DNA of 64,000 bases from Ascidia mentula (GCA_947561715.1 OX387198.1:18042001-18106000), one strand, 5' to 3'. Numbered from the stretch's first letter, positions 14,207-27,854 are shown. The notes: generated by a model from the letters alone, not told the origin. Program-made: numbers and translations.

Positions 14207-15735
14207 TATATTTTTTCAGTACAAGCTTTATTATACAGTGGAAAACGCTGGTACTCCAGTATTGCTTTTGCGGTTGCACAACGTATGTAACTATGCGATT
14301 TCAGCACTTGTCCATTTTGCAGTATATGACTTTTCGATAAAAATTTTTTTTTTTCAGTACAAGCTTTATTATACAGTGGAAAATGCTGGTACTGCTGTAT
14401 TGCTTTTGCGGTTGCACAACGTATGTGACTATGCGATTTCAGCACTTGTCCATTTTGCAGTATATGACTTTTCGATAAAAAATATTTTTCTTCAGTACAA
14501 GCTTTATTATACAGTGGAAAACGCTGGTACTCCAGTATTGCTTTTGCGGTTGCACAACGTATGTAACTATGCGATTTCAGCACTTGTCCATTTTGCAGTA
14601 TATGACTTTTCGATAAAAAATATTTTTTTTCAGTGCATGCTTTATTATACAGTGGAAAACGCTGGTACTCCAGTATTGCTTTTGCGGTTGCACAACGTAT
14701 GTAACTATGCGATTTCAGCACTTGTCCATTTTGCAGTATATGACTTTTCGATAAAAAATATTTTTTTTCAGTACAAGCTTTATTATACAGTGGAAAACGC
14801 TGGTACTCCAGTATTGCTTTTGCGGTTGCACAACGTATGTAACTATGCGATTTCAGCACTTGTCCATTTTGCAGTATATGACTTTTCGATAAAAAATATT
14901 TTTTTTCAGTACAAGCTTTATTATACAGTGGAAAACGCTGGTACTGCAGTGGTGCTTTTGCCGTTGCACAAAGTATGTAACTATGCGATTTCAGCACTTG
15001 TCCATTTTGCAGTATATGACTTTTCGATAAAAAATATATTTTTTCAGTACAAGCTTTATTATACAGTGGAAAACGCTGGTACTCCAGTATTGCTTTTGCG
15101 GTTGCACAACGTATGTAACTATGCGATTTCAGCACTTGTCCATTTTGCAGTATATGACTTTTCGATAAAATTTTTTTTTTTTCAGTACAAGCTTTATTAT
15201 ACAGTGGAAAACGCTGGTACTGCTGTATTGCTTTTGCGGTTGCACAACGTATGTGACTATGCGATTTCAGCACTTGTCCATTTTGCAGTATATGACTTTT
15301 CGATAAAAAATATTTTTCTTCAGTACAAGCTTTATTATACAGTGGAAAACGCTGGTACTCCAGTATTGCTTTTGCGGTTGCACAACGTATGTAACTATGC
15401 GATTTCAGCACTTGTCCATTTTGCAGTATATGACTTTTCGATAAAAAATATTTTTTTTCAGTGCATGCTTTATTATACAGTGGAAAACGCTGGTACTCCA
15501 GTATTGCTTTTGCGGTTGCACAACGTATGTAACTATGCGATTTCAGCACTTGTCCATTTTGCAGTATATGACTTTTCGATAAAAAATATTTTTTTTCAGT
15601 ACAAGCTTTATTATACAGTGGAAAACGCTGGTACTCCAGTATTGCTTTTGCGGTTGCACAACGTATGTAACTATGCGATTTCAGCACTTGTCCATTTTGC
15701 AGTATATGACTTTTCGATAAAAAATATTTTTTTTC
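14207..15735 (+). repeat. Higher-order repeat, 828-bp period (6 monomers)
   Basis: The unit opens with an ATATATTTTTTCAG junction. It then has a monomer with a long T tract, one with GTACTGCTGTATTG and GTATGTGACTATG, one with TTTTTCTTCAG, one with GTGCATGC, and two GTACAAGC monomers. The first copy includes the highly diverged ACTGCAGTGGTGC/CCGTTGCACAAAG monomer, which the second copy lacks. The same GTGACTATG-TTCTTCAG-GTGCATGC series occurs again near 18.2-18.5 and 25.3-25.5 kb. Confidence 0.8.
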
Positions 15736-17099
15736 AGTACAAGCTTTATTATACAGTGGAAAACGCTGGTACTCCAGTATTGCTTTTGCGGTTGCACAAC
15801 GTATGTAACTATGCGATTTCAGCACTTGTCCATTTTGCAGTATATGACTTTTCGTGAAAAAATATTTTTTTTCAGTGCAAGCTTTATTATACAGTGGAAA
15901 ACGCTGGTACTCCTGTATTGCTTTTGCGGTTGCACAACGTATGTAACTATGCGATTTCAGCACTTGTCCATTTTGCAGTATATGACTTTTCTTGAAAAAA
16001 TATTTTTTTTCAGTACAAGCTTTATTATGCAGTGGAAAACGCTGGTACTCCAGTATTGCTTTTGCGGTTGCACAACGTATGTAACTATGCGATTTCAGCA
16101 CTTGTCCATTTTGCAGTATATGACTTTTCGATAAAAAATATTTTTTTTCAGTACAAGCTTTATTATACAGTGGAAAACGCTGGTACTCCAGTATTGCTTT
16201 TGCGGTTGCACAACGTATGTAACTATGCGATTTCAGCACTTGTCCATTTTGCAGTATATGACTTTTCGTGAAAAAATATTTTTTTTCAGTGCAAGCTTTA
16301 TTATACAGTGGAAAACGCTGGTAATCCTGTATTGCTTTTGCGGTTGCACAACGTATGTAACTATGCGATTTCAGCACTTGTCCATTTTGCAGTATATGAC
16401 TTTTCGTGAAAAAATATTTTTTTTCAGTACAAGCTTTATTATACAGTGGAAAACGCTGGTACTCCAGTATTGCTTTTGCGGTTGCACAACGTATGTAACT
16501 ATGCGATTTCAGCACTTGTCCATTTTGCAGTATATGACTTTTCGTGAAAAAATATTTTTTTTCAGTACAAGCTTTATTATACAGTGGAAAACGCTGGTAC
16601 TCCAGTATTGCTTTTGCGGTTGCACAACGTATGTAACTATGCGATTTCAGCACTTGTCCATTTTGCAGTATATGACTTTTCGATAAAAAATATTTTTTTT
16701 CAGTACAAGCTTTATTATGCAGTGGAAAACGCTGTTACTCCGGTATTGCTTTTGCGGTTGCACAACGTATGTAACTATGCGATTTCAGCACTTGTCCATT
16801 TTGCAGTATATGACTTTTCGATAAAAAATATTTTTTTTCAGTACAAGCTTTATTATACAGTGGAAAACGCTGGTACTCCAGTATTGCTTTTGCGGTTGCA
16901 CAACGTATGTAACTATGCGATTTCAGCACTTGTCCATTTTGCAGTATATGACTTTTCGATAAAAAATATTTTTTTTCAGTACAAGCTTTATTATACAGTG
17001 GAAAACGCTGGTACTCCAGTATTGCTTTTGCGGTTGCACAACGTATGTAACTATGCGATTTCAGCACTTGTCCATTTTGCAGTATATGACTTTTCGATA

Positions 17100-18889
17100 A
17101 AAAATATTTTTTTTCAGTACAAGCTTTATTATACAGTGGAAAACGCTGGTACTCCAGTATTGCTTTTGCGGTTGCACAACGTATGTAACTATGCGATTTC
17201 AGCACTTGTCCATTTTGCAGTATATGACTTTTCGTGAAAAAATATTTTTTTTCAGTGCAAGCTTTATTATACAGTGGAAAACGCTGGTACTCCTGTATTG
17301 CTTTTGCGGTTGCACAACGTATGTAACTATGCGATTTCAGCACTTGTCCATTTTGCAGTATATGACTTTTCGATATAAAATATTTTTTTTCAGTGCATGC
17401 TTTATTATACAGTGGAAAACGCTGGTACTCCAGTATTGCTTTTGCGGTTGCACAACGTATGTAACTATGCGATTTCAGCACTTGTCCATTTTGCAGTATA
17501 TGACTTTTCGATAAAAAATATTTTTTTTCAGTACAAGCTTTATTATGCAGTGGAAAACGCTGGTACTCCAGTATTGCTTTTGCGGTTGCACAACGTATGT
17601 AACTATGCGATTTCAGCACTTGTCCATTTTGCAGTATATGACTTTTCGATAAAAAATATTTTTTTTCAGTACAAGCTTTATTATACAGTGGAAAACGCTG
17701 GTACTCCAGTATTGCTTTTGCGGTTGCACAACGTATGTAACTATGCGATTTCAGCACTTGTCCATTTTGCAGTATATGACTTTTCGTGAAAAAATATTTT
17801 TTTTCAGTGCAAGCTTTATTATACAGTGGAAAACGCTGGTACTCCTGTATTGCTTTTGCGGTTGCACAACGTATGTAACTATGCGATTTCAGCACTTGTC
17901 CATTTTGCAGTATATGACTTTTCTTGAAAAAATATTTTTTTTCAGTACAAGCTTTATTATACAGTGGAAAACGCTGGTACTCCAGTATTGCTTTTGCGGT
18001 TGCACAACGTATGTAACTATGCGATTTCAGCACTTGTCCATTTTGCAGTATATGACTTTTCGATAAAAAATATTTTTTTTCAGTACAAGCTTTATTATAC
18101 AGTGGAAAACGCTGGTACTCCAGTATTGCTTTTGCGGTTGCACAACGTATGTAACTATGCGATTTCAGCACTTGTCCATTTTGCAGTATATGACTTATCG
18201 ATAAAAAATATATTTTTTCAGTACAAGCTTTATTATACAGTGGAAAACGCTGGTACTGCTGTATTGCTTTTGCGGTTGCACAACGTATGTGACTATGCGA
18301 TTTCAGCACTTGTCCATTTTGCAGTATATGACTTTTCGATAAAAAATATTTTTCTTCAGTACAAGCTTTATTATACAGTGGAAAACGCTGGTACTCCAGT
18401 ATTGCTTTTGCGGTTGCACAACGTATGTAACTATGCGATTTCAGCACTTGTCCATTTTGCAGTATATGACTTTTCGATAAAAAATATTTTTTTTCAGTGC
18501 ATGCTTTATTATACAGTGGAAAACGCTGGTACTCCAGTATTGCTTTTGCGGTTGCACAACGTATGTAACTATGCGATTTCAGCACTTGTCCATTTTGCAG
18601 TATATGACTTTTCGATAAAAAATATTTTTTTTCAGTACAAGCTTTATTATACAGTGGAAAACGCTGGTACTCCAGTATTGCTTTTGCGGTTGCACAACGT
18701 ATGTAACTATGCGATTTCAGCACTTGTCCATTTTGCAGTATATGACTTTTCGATAAAAAATATTTTTTTTCAGTACAAGCTTTATTATACAGTGGAAAAC
18801 GCTGGTACTCCAGTATTGCTTTTGCGGTTGCACAACGTATGTAACTATGCGATTTCAGCACTTGTCCATTTTGCAGTATATGACTTTTC
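17100..18889 (+). repeat. Block duplicated at about 24137-25926 (7037-bp offset)
   Basis: A run of about 13 monomers is repeated 7037 bp downstream, in the same order. The best marker is the unusual CGATATAAAATATT junction at 17373 and 24410, which I found nowhere else in the left array. The offset is one base short of 51 monomers, which matches the single-base loss in the A/T tract near 22073. The left copy has GACTTATCG near 18190 where the right copy has GACTTTTCG. The match ends where one copy has TCGTGAAA and the other TCGATAAA. Confidence 0.8.
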
Positions 18890-20839
18890 GTGAAAAAATA
18901 TTTTTTTTCAGTGCAAGCTTTATTATACAGTGGAAAACGCTGGTACTCCTGTATTGCTTTTGCGGTTGCACAACGTATGTAACTATGCGATTTCAGCACT
19001 TGTCCATTTTGCAGTATATGACTTTTCTTGAAAAAATATTTTTTTTCAGTACAAGCTTTATTATGCAGTGGAAAACGCTGGTACTCCAGTATTGCTTTTG
19101 CGGTTGCACAACGTATGTAACTATGCGATTTCAGCACTTGTCCATTTTGCAGTATATGACTTTTCGTGAAAAAATATTTTTTTTCAGTGCAAGCTTTATT
19201 ATACAGTGGAAAACGCTGGTACTCCTGTATTGCTTTTGCGGTTGCACAACGTATGTAACTATGCGATTTCAGCACTTGTCCATTTTGCAGTATATGACTT
19301 TTCTTGAAAAAATATTTTTTTTCAGTACAAGCTTTATTATGCAGTGGAAAACGCTGGTACTCCAGTATTGCTTTTGCGGTTGCACAACGTATGTAACTAT
19401 GCGATTTCAGCACTTGTCCATTTTGCAGTATATGACTTTTCGATAAAAAATATTTTTTTTCAGTACAAGCTTTATTATACAGTGGAAAACGCTGGTACTC
19501 CAGTATTGCTTTTGCGGTTGCACAACGTATGTAACTATGCGATTTCAGCACTTGTCCATTTTGCAGTATATGACTTTTCGTGAAAAAATATTTTTTTTCA
19601 GTGCAAGCTTTATTATACAGTGGAAAACGCTGGTAATCCAGTATTGCTTTTGCGGTTGCACAACGTATATAACTATGCGATTTCAGCACTTGTCCATTTT
19701 GCAGTATATGACTTTTCGTGAAAAAATATTTTTTTTCAGTACAAGCTTTATTATACAGTGGAAAACGCTGGTACTCCAGTATTGCTTTTGCGGTTGCACA
19801 ACGTATGTAACTATGCGATTTCAGCACTTGTCCATTTTGCAGTATATGACTTTTCGATAAAAAATATTTTTTTTCAGTACAAGCTTTATTATACAGTGGA
19901 AAACGCTGGTACTCCAGTATTGCTTTTGCGGTTGCACAACGTATGTAACTATGCGATTTCAGCACTTGTCCATTTTGCAGTATATGACTTTTCGTGAAAA
20001 AATATTTTTTTTCAGTGCAAGCTTTATTATACAGTGGAAAACGCTGGTACTCCTGTATTGCTTTTGCGGTTGCACAACGTATGTAACTATGCGATTTCAG
20101 CACTTGTCCATTTTGCAGTATATGACTTTTCGATAAAAAATATTTTTTTTCAGTGCATGCTTTATTATACAGTGGAAAACGCTGGTACTCCAGTATTGCT
20201 TTTGCGGTTGCACAACGTATGTAACTATGCGATTTCAGCACTTGTCCATTTTGCAGTATATGACTTTTCGATAAAAAATATTTTTTTTCAGTACAAGCTT
20301 TATTATGCAGTGGAAAACGCTGGTACTCCAGTATTGCTTTTGCGGTTGCACAACGTATGTAACTATGCGATTTCAGCACTTGTCCATTTTGCAGTATATG
20401 ACTTTTCTTGAAAAAATATTTTTTTTCAGTACAAGCTTTATTATACAGTGGAAAACGCTGGTACTCCAGTATTGCTTTTGCGGTTGCACAACGTATGTAA
20501 CTATGCGATTTCAGCACTTGTCCATTTTGCAGTATATGACTTTTCGATAAAAAATATTTTTTTTCAGTACAAGCTTTATTATACAGTGGAAAACGCTGGT
20601 ACTCCAGTATTGCTTTTGCGGTTGCACAACGTATGTAACTATGCGATTTCAGCACTTGTCCATTTTGCAGTATATGACTTTTCTTGAAAAAATATTTTTT
20701 TTCAGTACAAGCTTTATTATACAGTGGAAAACGCTGGTACTCCAGTATTGCTTTTGCGGTTGCACAACGTATGTAACTATGCGATTTCAGCACTTGTCCA
20801 TTTTGCAGTATATGACTTTTCGATAAAAAATATTTTTTT

Positions 20840-23161
20840 TCAGTACAAGCTTTATTATACAGTGGAAAACGCTGGTACTCCAGTATTGCTTTTGCGGTTG
20901 CACAACGTATGTAACTATGCGATTTCAGCACTTGTCCATTTTGCAGTATATGACTTTTCGATAAAAAATATTTTTTTTCAGTACAAGCTTTATTATGCAG
21001 TGGAAAACGCTGGTACTCCAGTATTGCTTTTGCGGTTGCACAACGTATGTAACTATGCGATTTCAGCACTTGTCCATTTTGCAGTATATGACTTTTCGAT
21101 AAAAAATATTTTTTTTCAGTACAAGCTTTATTATACAGTGGAAAACGCTGGTACTCCAGTATTGCTGTTGCGGTTGCACAACGTATGTAACTATGCGATT
21201 TCAGCACTTGTCCATTTTGCAGTATATGACTTTTCGTGAAAAAATATTTTTTTTCAGTGCAAGCTTTATTATACAGTGGAAAACGCTGGTACTCCTGTAT
21301 TGCTTTTGCGGTTGCACAACGTATGTAACTATGCGATTTCAGCACTTGTCCATTTTGCAGTATATGACTTTTCTTGAAAAAATATTTTTTTTCAGTACAA
21401 GCTTTATTATACAGTGGAAAACGCTGGTACTCCAGTATTGCTTTTGCGGTTGCACAACGTATGTAACTATGCGATTTCAGCACTTGTCCATTTTGCAGTA
21501 TATGACTTTTCGATAAAAAATATTTTTTTTCAGTACAAGCTTTATTATACAGTGGAAAACGCTGGTACTCCAGTATTGCTTTTGCGGTTGCACAATGTAT
21601 GTAACTATGCGATTTCAGCACTTGTCCATTTTGCAGTATATGACTTTTCGATAAAAAATATTTTTTTTCAGTACAAGCTTTATTATACAGTGGAAAACGC
21701 TGGTACTCCAGTATTGCTTTTGCGGTTGCACAACGTATGTAACTATGCGATTTCAGCACTTGTCCATTTTGCAGTATATGACTTTTCGATAAAAAATATT
21801 TTTTTTCAGTACAAGCTTTATTATACAGTGGAAAACGCTGGTACTCCAGTATTGCTTTTGCGGTTGCACAACGTATGTAACTATGCGATTTCAGCACTTG
21901 TCCATTTTGCAGTATATGACTTTTCTTGAAAAAATATTTTTTTTCAGTACAAGCTTTATTATACAGTGGAAAACGCTGGTACTCCAGTATTGCTTTTGCG
22001 GTTGCACAACGTATGTAACTATGCGATTTCAGCACTTGTCCATTTTGCAGTATATGACTTTTCGATAAAAAATTTTTTTTTTAGTACAAGCTTTATTATA
22101 CAGTGGAAAACGCTGGTACTCCAGTATTGCTTTTGCGGTTGCACAACGTATGTAACTATGCGATTTCAGCACTTGTCCATTTTGCAGTATATGACTTTTC
22201 GATAAAAAATATTTTTTTTCAGTACAAGCTTTATTATGCAGTGGAAAACGCTGGTACTCCAGTATTGCTTTTGCGGTTGCACAACGTATGTAACTATGCG
22301 ATTTCAGCACTTGTCCATTTTGCAGTATATGACTTTTCGATAAAAAATATTTTTTTTCAGTACAAGCTTTATTATACAGTGGAAAACGCTGGTACTCCAG
22401 TATTGCTGTTGCGGTTGCACAACGTATGTAACTATGCGATTTCAGCACTTGTCCATTTTGCAGTATATGACTTTTCGTGAAAAAATATTTTTTTTCAGTG
22501 CAAGCTTTATTATACAGTGGAAAACGCTGGTACTCCTGTATTGCTTTTGCGGTTGCACAACGTATGTAACTATGCGATTTCAGCACTTGTCCATTTTGCA
22601 GTATATGACTTTTCTTGAAAAAATATTTTTTTTCAGTACAAGCTTTATTATACAGTGGAAAACGCTGGTACTCCAGTATTGCTTTTGCGGTTGCACAACG
22701 TATGTAACTATGCGATTTCAGCACTTGTCCATTTTGCAGTATATGACTTTTCGATAAAAAATATTTTTTTTCAGTACAAGCTTTATTATACAGTGGAAAA
22801 CGCTGGTACTCCAGTATTGCTTTTGCGGTTGCACAATGTATGTAACTATGCGATTTCAGCACTTGTCCATTTTGCAGTATATGACTTTTCGATAAAAAAT
22901 ATTTTTTTTCAGTACAAGCTTTATTATACAGTGGAAAACGCTGGTACTCCAGTATTGCTTTTGCGGTTGCACAACGTATGTAACTATGCGATTTCAGCAC
23001 TTGTCCATTTTGCAGTATATGACTTTTCGATAAAAAATATTTTTTTTCAGTACAAGCTTTATTATACAGTGGAAAACGCTGGTACTCCAGTATTGCTTTT
23101 GCGGTTGCACAACGTATGTAACTATGCGATTTCAGCACTTGTCCATTTTGCAGTATATGAC
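20840..23161 (+). repeat. Higher-order repeat, 1241-bp offset (9 monomers)
   Basis: The block at 20840-21920 recurs at about 22081-23161. Both copies carry GCTGTTGCGG (near 21164 and 22405), the GTGCAAGC/CTCCTGT monomer, the TCTTGAAAA junction and the CACAATGTATG variant. Nine monomers would be 1242 bp. The missing base lies in the A/T tract between the copies, where the junction reads AATTTTTTTTTTAGTAC. Confidence 0.8.
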
Positions 23162-23429
23162 TTTTCGATAAAAAATATTTTTTTTCAGTACAAGCTTTAT
23201 TATGCAGTGGAAAACGCTGGTACTCCAGTATTGCTTTTGCGGTTGCACAACGTATGTAACTATGCGATTTCAGCACTTGTCCATTTTGCAGTATATGACT
23301 TTTCGATAAAAAATATTTTTTTTCAGTACAAGCTTTATTATACAGTGGAAAACGCTGGTACTCCAGTATTGCTGTTGCGGTTGCACAACGTATGTAACTA
23401 TGCGATTTCAGCACTTGTCCATTTTGCAG

Positions 23430-26400
23430 TATATGACTTTTCTTGAAAAAATATTTTTTTTCAGTACAAGCTTTATTATGCAGTGGAAAACGCTGGTACT
23501 CCAGTATTGCTTTTGCGGTTGCACAACGTATGTAACTATGCGATTTCAGCACTTGTCCATTTTGCAGTATATGACTTTTCGATAAAAAATATTTTTTTTC
23601 AGTACAAGCTTTATTATACAGTGGAAAACGCTGGTACTCCAGTATTGCTTTTGCGGTTGCACAACGTATGTAACTATGCGATTTCAGCACTTGTCCATTT
23701 TGCAGTATATGACTTTTCGATAAAAAATATTTTTTTTCAGTACAAGCTTTATTATACAGTGGAAAACGCTGGTACTCCAGTATTGCTTTTGCGGTTGCAC
23801 AACGTATGTAACTATGCGATTTCAGCACTTGTCCATTTTGCAGTATATGACTTTTCGATAAAAAATATTTTTTTTCAGTACAAGCTTTATTATACAGTGG
23901 AAAACGCTGGTACTGCAGTGGTGCTTTTGCCGTTGCACAAAGTATGTAACTATGCGATTTCAGCACTTGTCCATTTTGCAGTATATGACTTTTCGATAAA
24001 AAATATATTTTTTCAGTACAAGCTTTATTATACAGTGGAAAACGCTGGTACTCCAGTATTGCTTTTGCGGTTGCACAACGTATGTAACTATGCGATTTCA
24101 GCACTTGTCCATTTTGCAGTATATGACTTTTCGTGAAAAAATATTTTTTTTCAGTACAAGCTTTATTATACAGTGGAAAACGCTGGTACTCCAGTATTGC
24201 TTTTGCGGTTGCACAACGTATGTAACTATGCGATTTCAGCACTTGTCCATTTTGCAGTATATGACTTTTCGTGAAAAAATATTTTTTTTCAGTGCAAGCT
24301 TTATTATACAGTGGAAAACGCTGGTACTCCTGTATTGCTTTTGCGGTTGCACAACGTATGTAACTATGCGATTTCAGCACTTGTCCATTTTGCAGTATAT
24401 GACTTTTCGATATAAAATATTTTTTTTCAGTGCATGCTTTATTATACAGTGGAAAACGCTGGTACTCCAGTATTGCTTTTGCGGTTGCACAACGTATGTA
24501 ACTATGCGATTTCAGCACTTGTCCATTTTGCAGTATATGACTTTTCGATAAAAAATATTTTTTTTCAGTACAAGCTTTATTATGCAGTGGAAAACGCTGG
24601 TACTCCAGTATTGCTTTTGCGGTTGCACAACGTATGTAACTATGCGATTTCAGCACTTGTCCATTTTGCAGTATATGACTTTTCGATAAAAAATATTTTT
24701 TTTCAGTACAAGCTTTATTATACAGTGGAAAACGCTGGTACTCCAGTATTGCTTTTGCGGTTGCACAACGTATGTAACTATGCGATTTCAGCACTTGTCC
24801 ATTTTGCAGTATATGACTTTTCGTGAAAAAATATTTTTTTTCAGTGCAAGCTTTATTATACAGTGGAAAACGCTGGTACTCCTGTATTGCTTTTGCGGTT
24901 GCACAACGTATGTAACTATGCGATTTCAGCACTTGTCCATTTTGCAGTATATGACTTTTCTTGAAAAAATATTTTTTTTCAGTACAAGCTTTATTATACA
25001 GTGGAAAACGCTGGTACTCCAGTATTGCTTTTGCGGTTGCACAACGTATGTAACTATGCGATTTCAGCACTTGTCCATTTTGCAGTATATGACTTTTCGA
25101 TAAAAAATATTTTTTTTCAGTACAAGCTTTATTATACAGTGGAAAACGCTGGTACTCCAGTATTGCTTTTGCGGTTGCACAACGTATGTAACTATGCGAT
25201 TTCAGCACTTGTCCATTTTGCAGTATATGACTTTTCGATAAAAAATATATTTTTTCAGTACAAGCTTTATTATACAGTGGAAAACGCTGGTACTGCTGTA
25301 TTGCTTTTGCGGTTGCACAACGTATGTGACTATGCGATTTCAGCACTTGTCCATTTTGCAGTATATGACTTTTCGATAAAAAATATTTTTCTTCAGTACA
25401 AGCTTTATTATACAGTGGAAAACGCTGGTACTCCAGTATTGCTTTTGCGGTTGCACAACGTATGTAACTATGCGATTTCAGCACTTGTCCATTTTGCAGT
25501 ATATGACTTTTCGATAAAAAATATTTTTTTTCAGTGCATGCTTTATTATACAGTGGAAAACGCTGGTACTCCAGTATTGCTTTTGCGGTTGCACAACGTA
25601 TGTAACTATGCGATTTCAGCACTTGTCCATTTTGCAGTATATGACTTTTCGATAAAAAATATTTTTTTTCAGTACAAGCTTTATTATACAGTGGAAAACG
25701 CTGGTACTCCAGTATTGCTTTTGCGGTTGCACAACGTATGTAACTATGCGATTTCAGCACTTGTCCATTTTGCAGTATATGACTTTTCGATAAAAAATAT
25801 TTTTTTTCAGTACAAGCTTTATTATACAGTGGAAAACGCTGGTACTCCAGTATTGCTTTTGCGGTTGCACAACGTATGTAACTATGCGATTTCAGCACTT
25901 GTCCATTTTGCAGTATATGACTTTTCGATAAAAAATATTTTTTTTCAGTACAAGCTTTATTATGCAGTGGAAAACGCTGGTACTCCAGTATTGCTTTTGC
26001 GGTTGCACAACGTATGTAACTATGCGATTTCAGCACTTGTCCATTTTGCAGTATATGACTTTTCGATAAAAAATATTTTTTTTCAGTACAAGCTTTATTA
26101 TACAGTGGAAAACGCTGGTACTCCAGTATTGCTTTTGCGGTTGCACAACGTATGTAACTATGCGATTTCAGCACTTGTCCATTTTGCAGTATATGACTTT
26201 TCGATAAAAAATATTTTTTTTCAGTACAAGCTTTATTATACAGTGGAAAACGCTGGTACTCCAGTATTGCTTTTGCGGTTGCACAACGTATGTAACTATG
26301 CGATTTCAGCACTTGTCCATTTTGCAGTATATGACTTTTCGTGAAAAAATATTTTTTTTCAGTGCAAGCTTTATTATACAGTGGAAAACGCTGGTACTCC

Positions 26401-27158
26401 TGTATTGCTTTTGCGGTTGCACAACGTATGTAACTATGCGATTTCAGCACTTGTCCATTTTGCAGTATATGACTTTTCTTGAAAAAATATTTTTTTTCAG
26501 TACAAGCTTTATTATGCAGTGGAAAACGCTGGTACTCCAGTATTGCTTTTGCGGTTGCACAACGTATGTAACTATGCGATTTCAGCACTTGTCCATTTTG
26601 CAGTATATGACTTTTCGATAAAAAATATTTTTTTTCAGTACAAGCTTTATTATACAGTGGAAAACGCTGGTACTCCAGTATTGCTTTTGCGGTTGCACAA
26701 CGTATGTAACTATGCGATTTCAGCACTTGTCCATTTTGCAGTATATGACTTTTCGATAAAAAATATTTTTTTTCAGTACAAGCTTTATTATACAGTGGAA
26801 AACGCTGGTACTCCAGTATTGCTTTTGCGGTTGCACAACGTATGTAACTATGCGATTTCAGCACTTGTCCATTTTGCAGTATATGACTTTTCGATAAAAA
26901 ATATTTTTTTTCAGTACAAGCTTTATTATACAGTGGAAAACGCTGGTACTGCAGTGGTGCTTTTGCCGTTGCACAAAGTATGTAACTATGCGATTTCAGC
27001 ACTTGTCCATTTTGCAGTATATGACTTTTCGATAAAAAATATATTTTTTCAGTACAAGCTTTATTATACAGTGGAAAACGCTGGTACTCCAGTATTGCTT
27101 TTGCGGTTGCACAACGTATGTAACTATGCGATTTCAGCACTTGTCCATTTTGCAGTAT
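23430..27158 (+). repeat. Block repeated at 3036-bp offset, ending at transposon copy 1
   Basis: Five to six monomers at about 23.43-24.12 kb recur at about 26.47-27.16 kb, just before the first EnSpm-like copy. They include the highly diverged monomer with ACTGCAGTGGTGC, GCCGTTGCACAAAG and a following ATATATTTTTTCAG junction. The same series precedes the other transposon copies and occurs near 14.9 and 48.3 kb, so it was amplified independently of the transposon as well as with it. Confidence 0.75.
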
Positions 27159-27640
27159 CCCAGTCATAAATTTAGGCACGGCCCTTGTCACTTTATGTCA
27201 AGATACGCTTGGCATCAAGCTTGGGCGACGCATGTTCACCGTACTTAAATGTTGGATATATGTTCGGCGTATGTTCTACAATTGAACAAATCCAAGCTTG
27301 GCCGAGCGAGCTTTCGCCGTGCGTTTACCGAACATAATGATATTGCCTGGCTGCTTTCAAAATATGACCTGATCAAACTCGCTACTTCACCGTCTCGCAC
27401 GTAACACGACTTAAATTAACACAATATTTTATTGAAAGCAACAACACATAAATAAAAATACAGTGGCAAGCGCAGTGGAAGTACAGAGTAACTTGAAGTG
27501 CACTGTTCGAGGAAACTATGTACTCTGGGACGTGGTGGGCTTTATTGAGGATTGATTGCCGTTTCTTGATATTCTGTCGTCACTCCGGCAACAACTCCAG
27601 GTAAAACTCGTTTCCCCGCCGTGGCGATTTCTTGGTATTT
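27159..27640. promoter_or_regulatory. Left terminal and subterminal region of EnSpm-like copy 1
   Basis: No coding sequence is visible here. The first ~190 bases hold the terminal repeat, two CAAGCTTGG motifs, a TGTTCGGCG and a TACCGAAC, all matching motifs at the opposite end. Further in there is an AATATTTTATTG stretch and a TAAATAAAAATAC stretch. The same region recurs at 31944, 36729 and 41514. Confidence 0.5.
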
Positions 27641-27854
27641 CACTGCTTGCGTCTTGCATCTTTCAATGCGTCTGCAGAACATAAAACATATGATTTAGTT
27701 AAAATTTTGGTAACATTCTGTCGTGCACAGAAATTAAATATTTGACATGTGGGAATTAAATATGTGAAAGTTGTGACAACTTCACAATCGGAAGGCTTTA
27801 CAATGAGGCCCGCAGTGTGGCGTGTCTTGTGAGATTTCCAAAGCAATTTGACTC

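Larger units (their letters stand above)
1..27158 (+). repeat. 138-bp satellite array, left block (about 197 monomers)
   Basis: The same 138-bp unit repeats head to tail without spacers, and the array continues beyond the left edge of the window. Taking TTTCAGTACAAGCTTTATTA as the start, each unit carries an AAGCTT (HindIII) site, a central GTTGCACAACGTATGTAAC, a CACTTGTCCATTTTGCAG block and an A/T tract of the type A6-TAT-T8 at the junction. Common variants are the junction forms TCGATAAAA, TCGTGAAAA, TCTTGAAAA and TCGACAAAA, plus TATACAGTGG versus TATGCAGTGG, CTCCAGT versus CTCCTGT, and GTACAAGC versus GTGCAAGC or GTGCATGC. These variants recur in fixed orders and define higher-order repeats. 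Length changes are rare and lie in the junction A/T tract. Nothing in the block looks like a gene. It is probably heterochromatic, possibly pericentromeric, but the sequence does not show that. Confidence 0.98.

Noticed and set aside
13686..15857. Plus-strand 723-codon repeat reading frame
   Set aside because: It overlaps the minus-strand frame over the same monomers and is open only where the junction reads GATAAA and not GTGAAA or TTGAAA. It starts and stops with satellite variants, not with gene signals.
16735..22035. Giant minus-strand repeat protein of about 1766 residues
   Set aside because: It exists only because the satellite period is divisible by three. Variants are mostly amino-acid changing, AATAAA recurs in each unit, and similar open frames occur on the plus strand over the same bases.
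1..27158. CRISPR-like array
   Set aside because: The repeat is continuous, 138 bp long, with no unique spacers and no cas genes, and the window is clearly eukaryotic.
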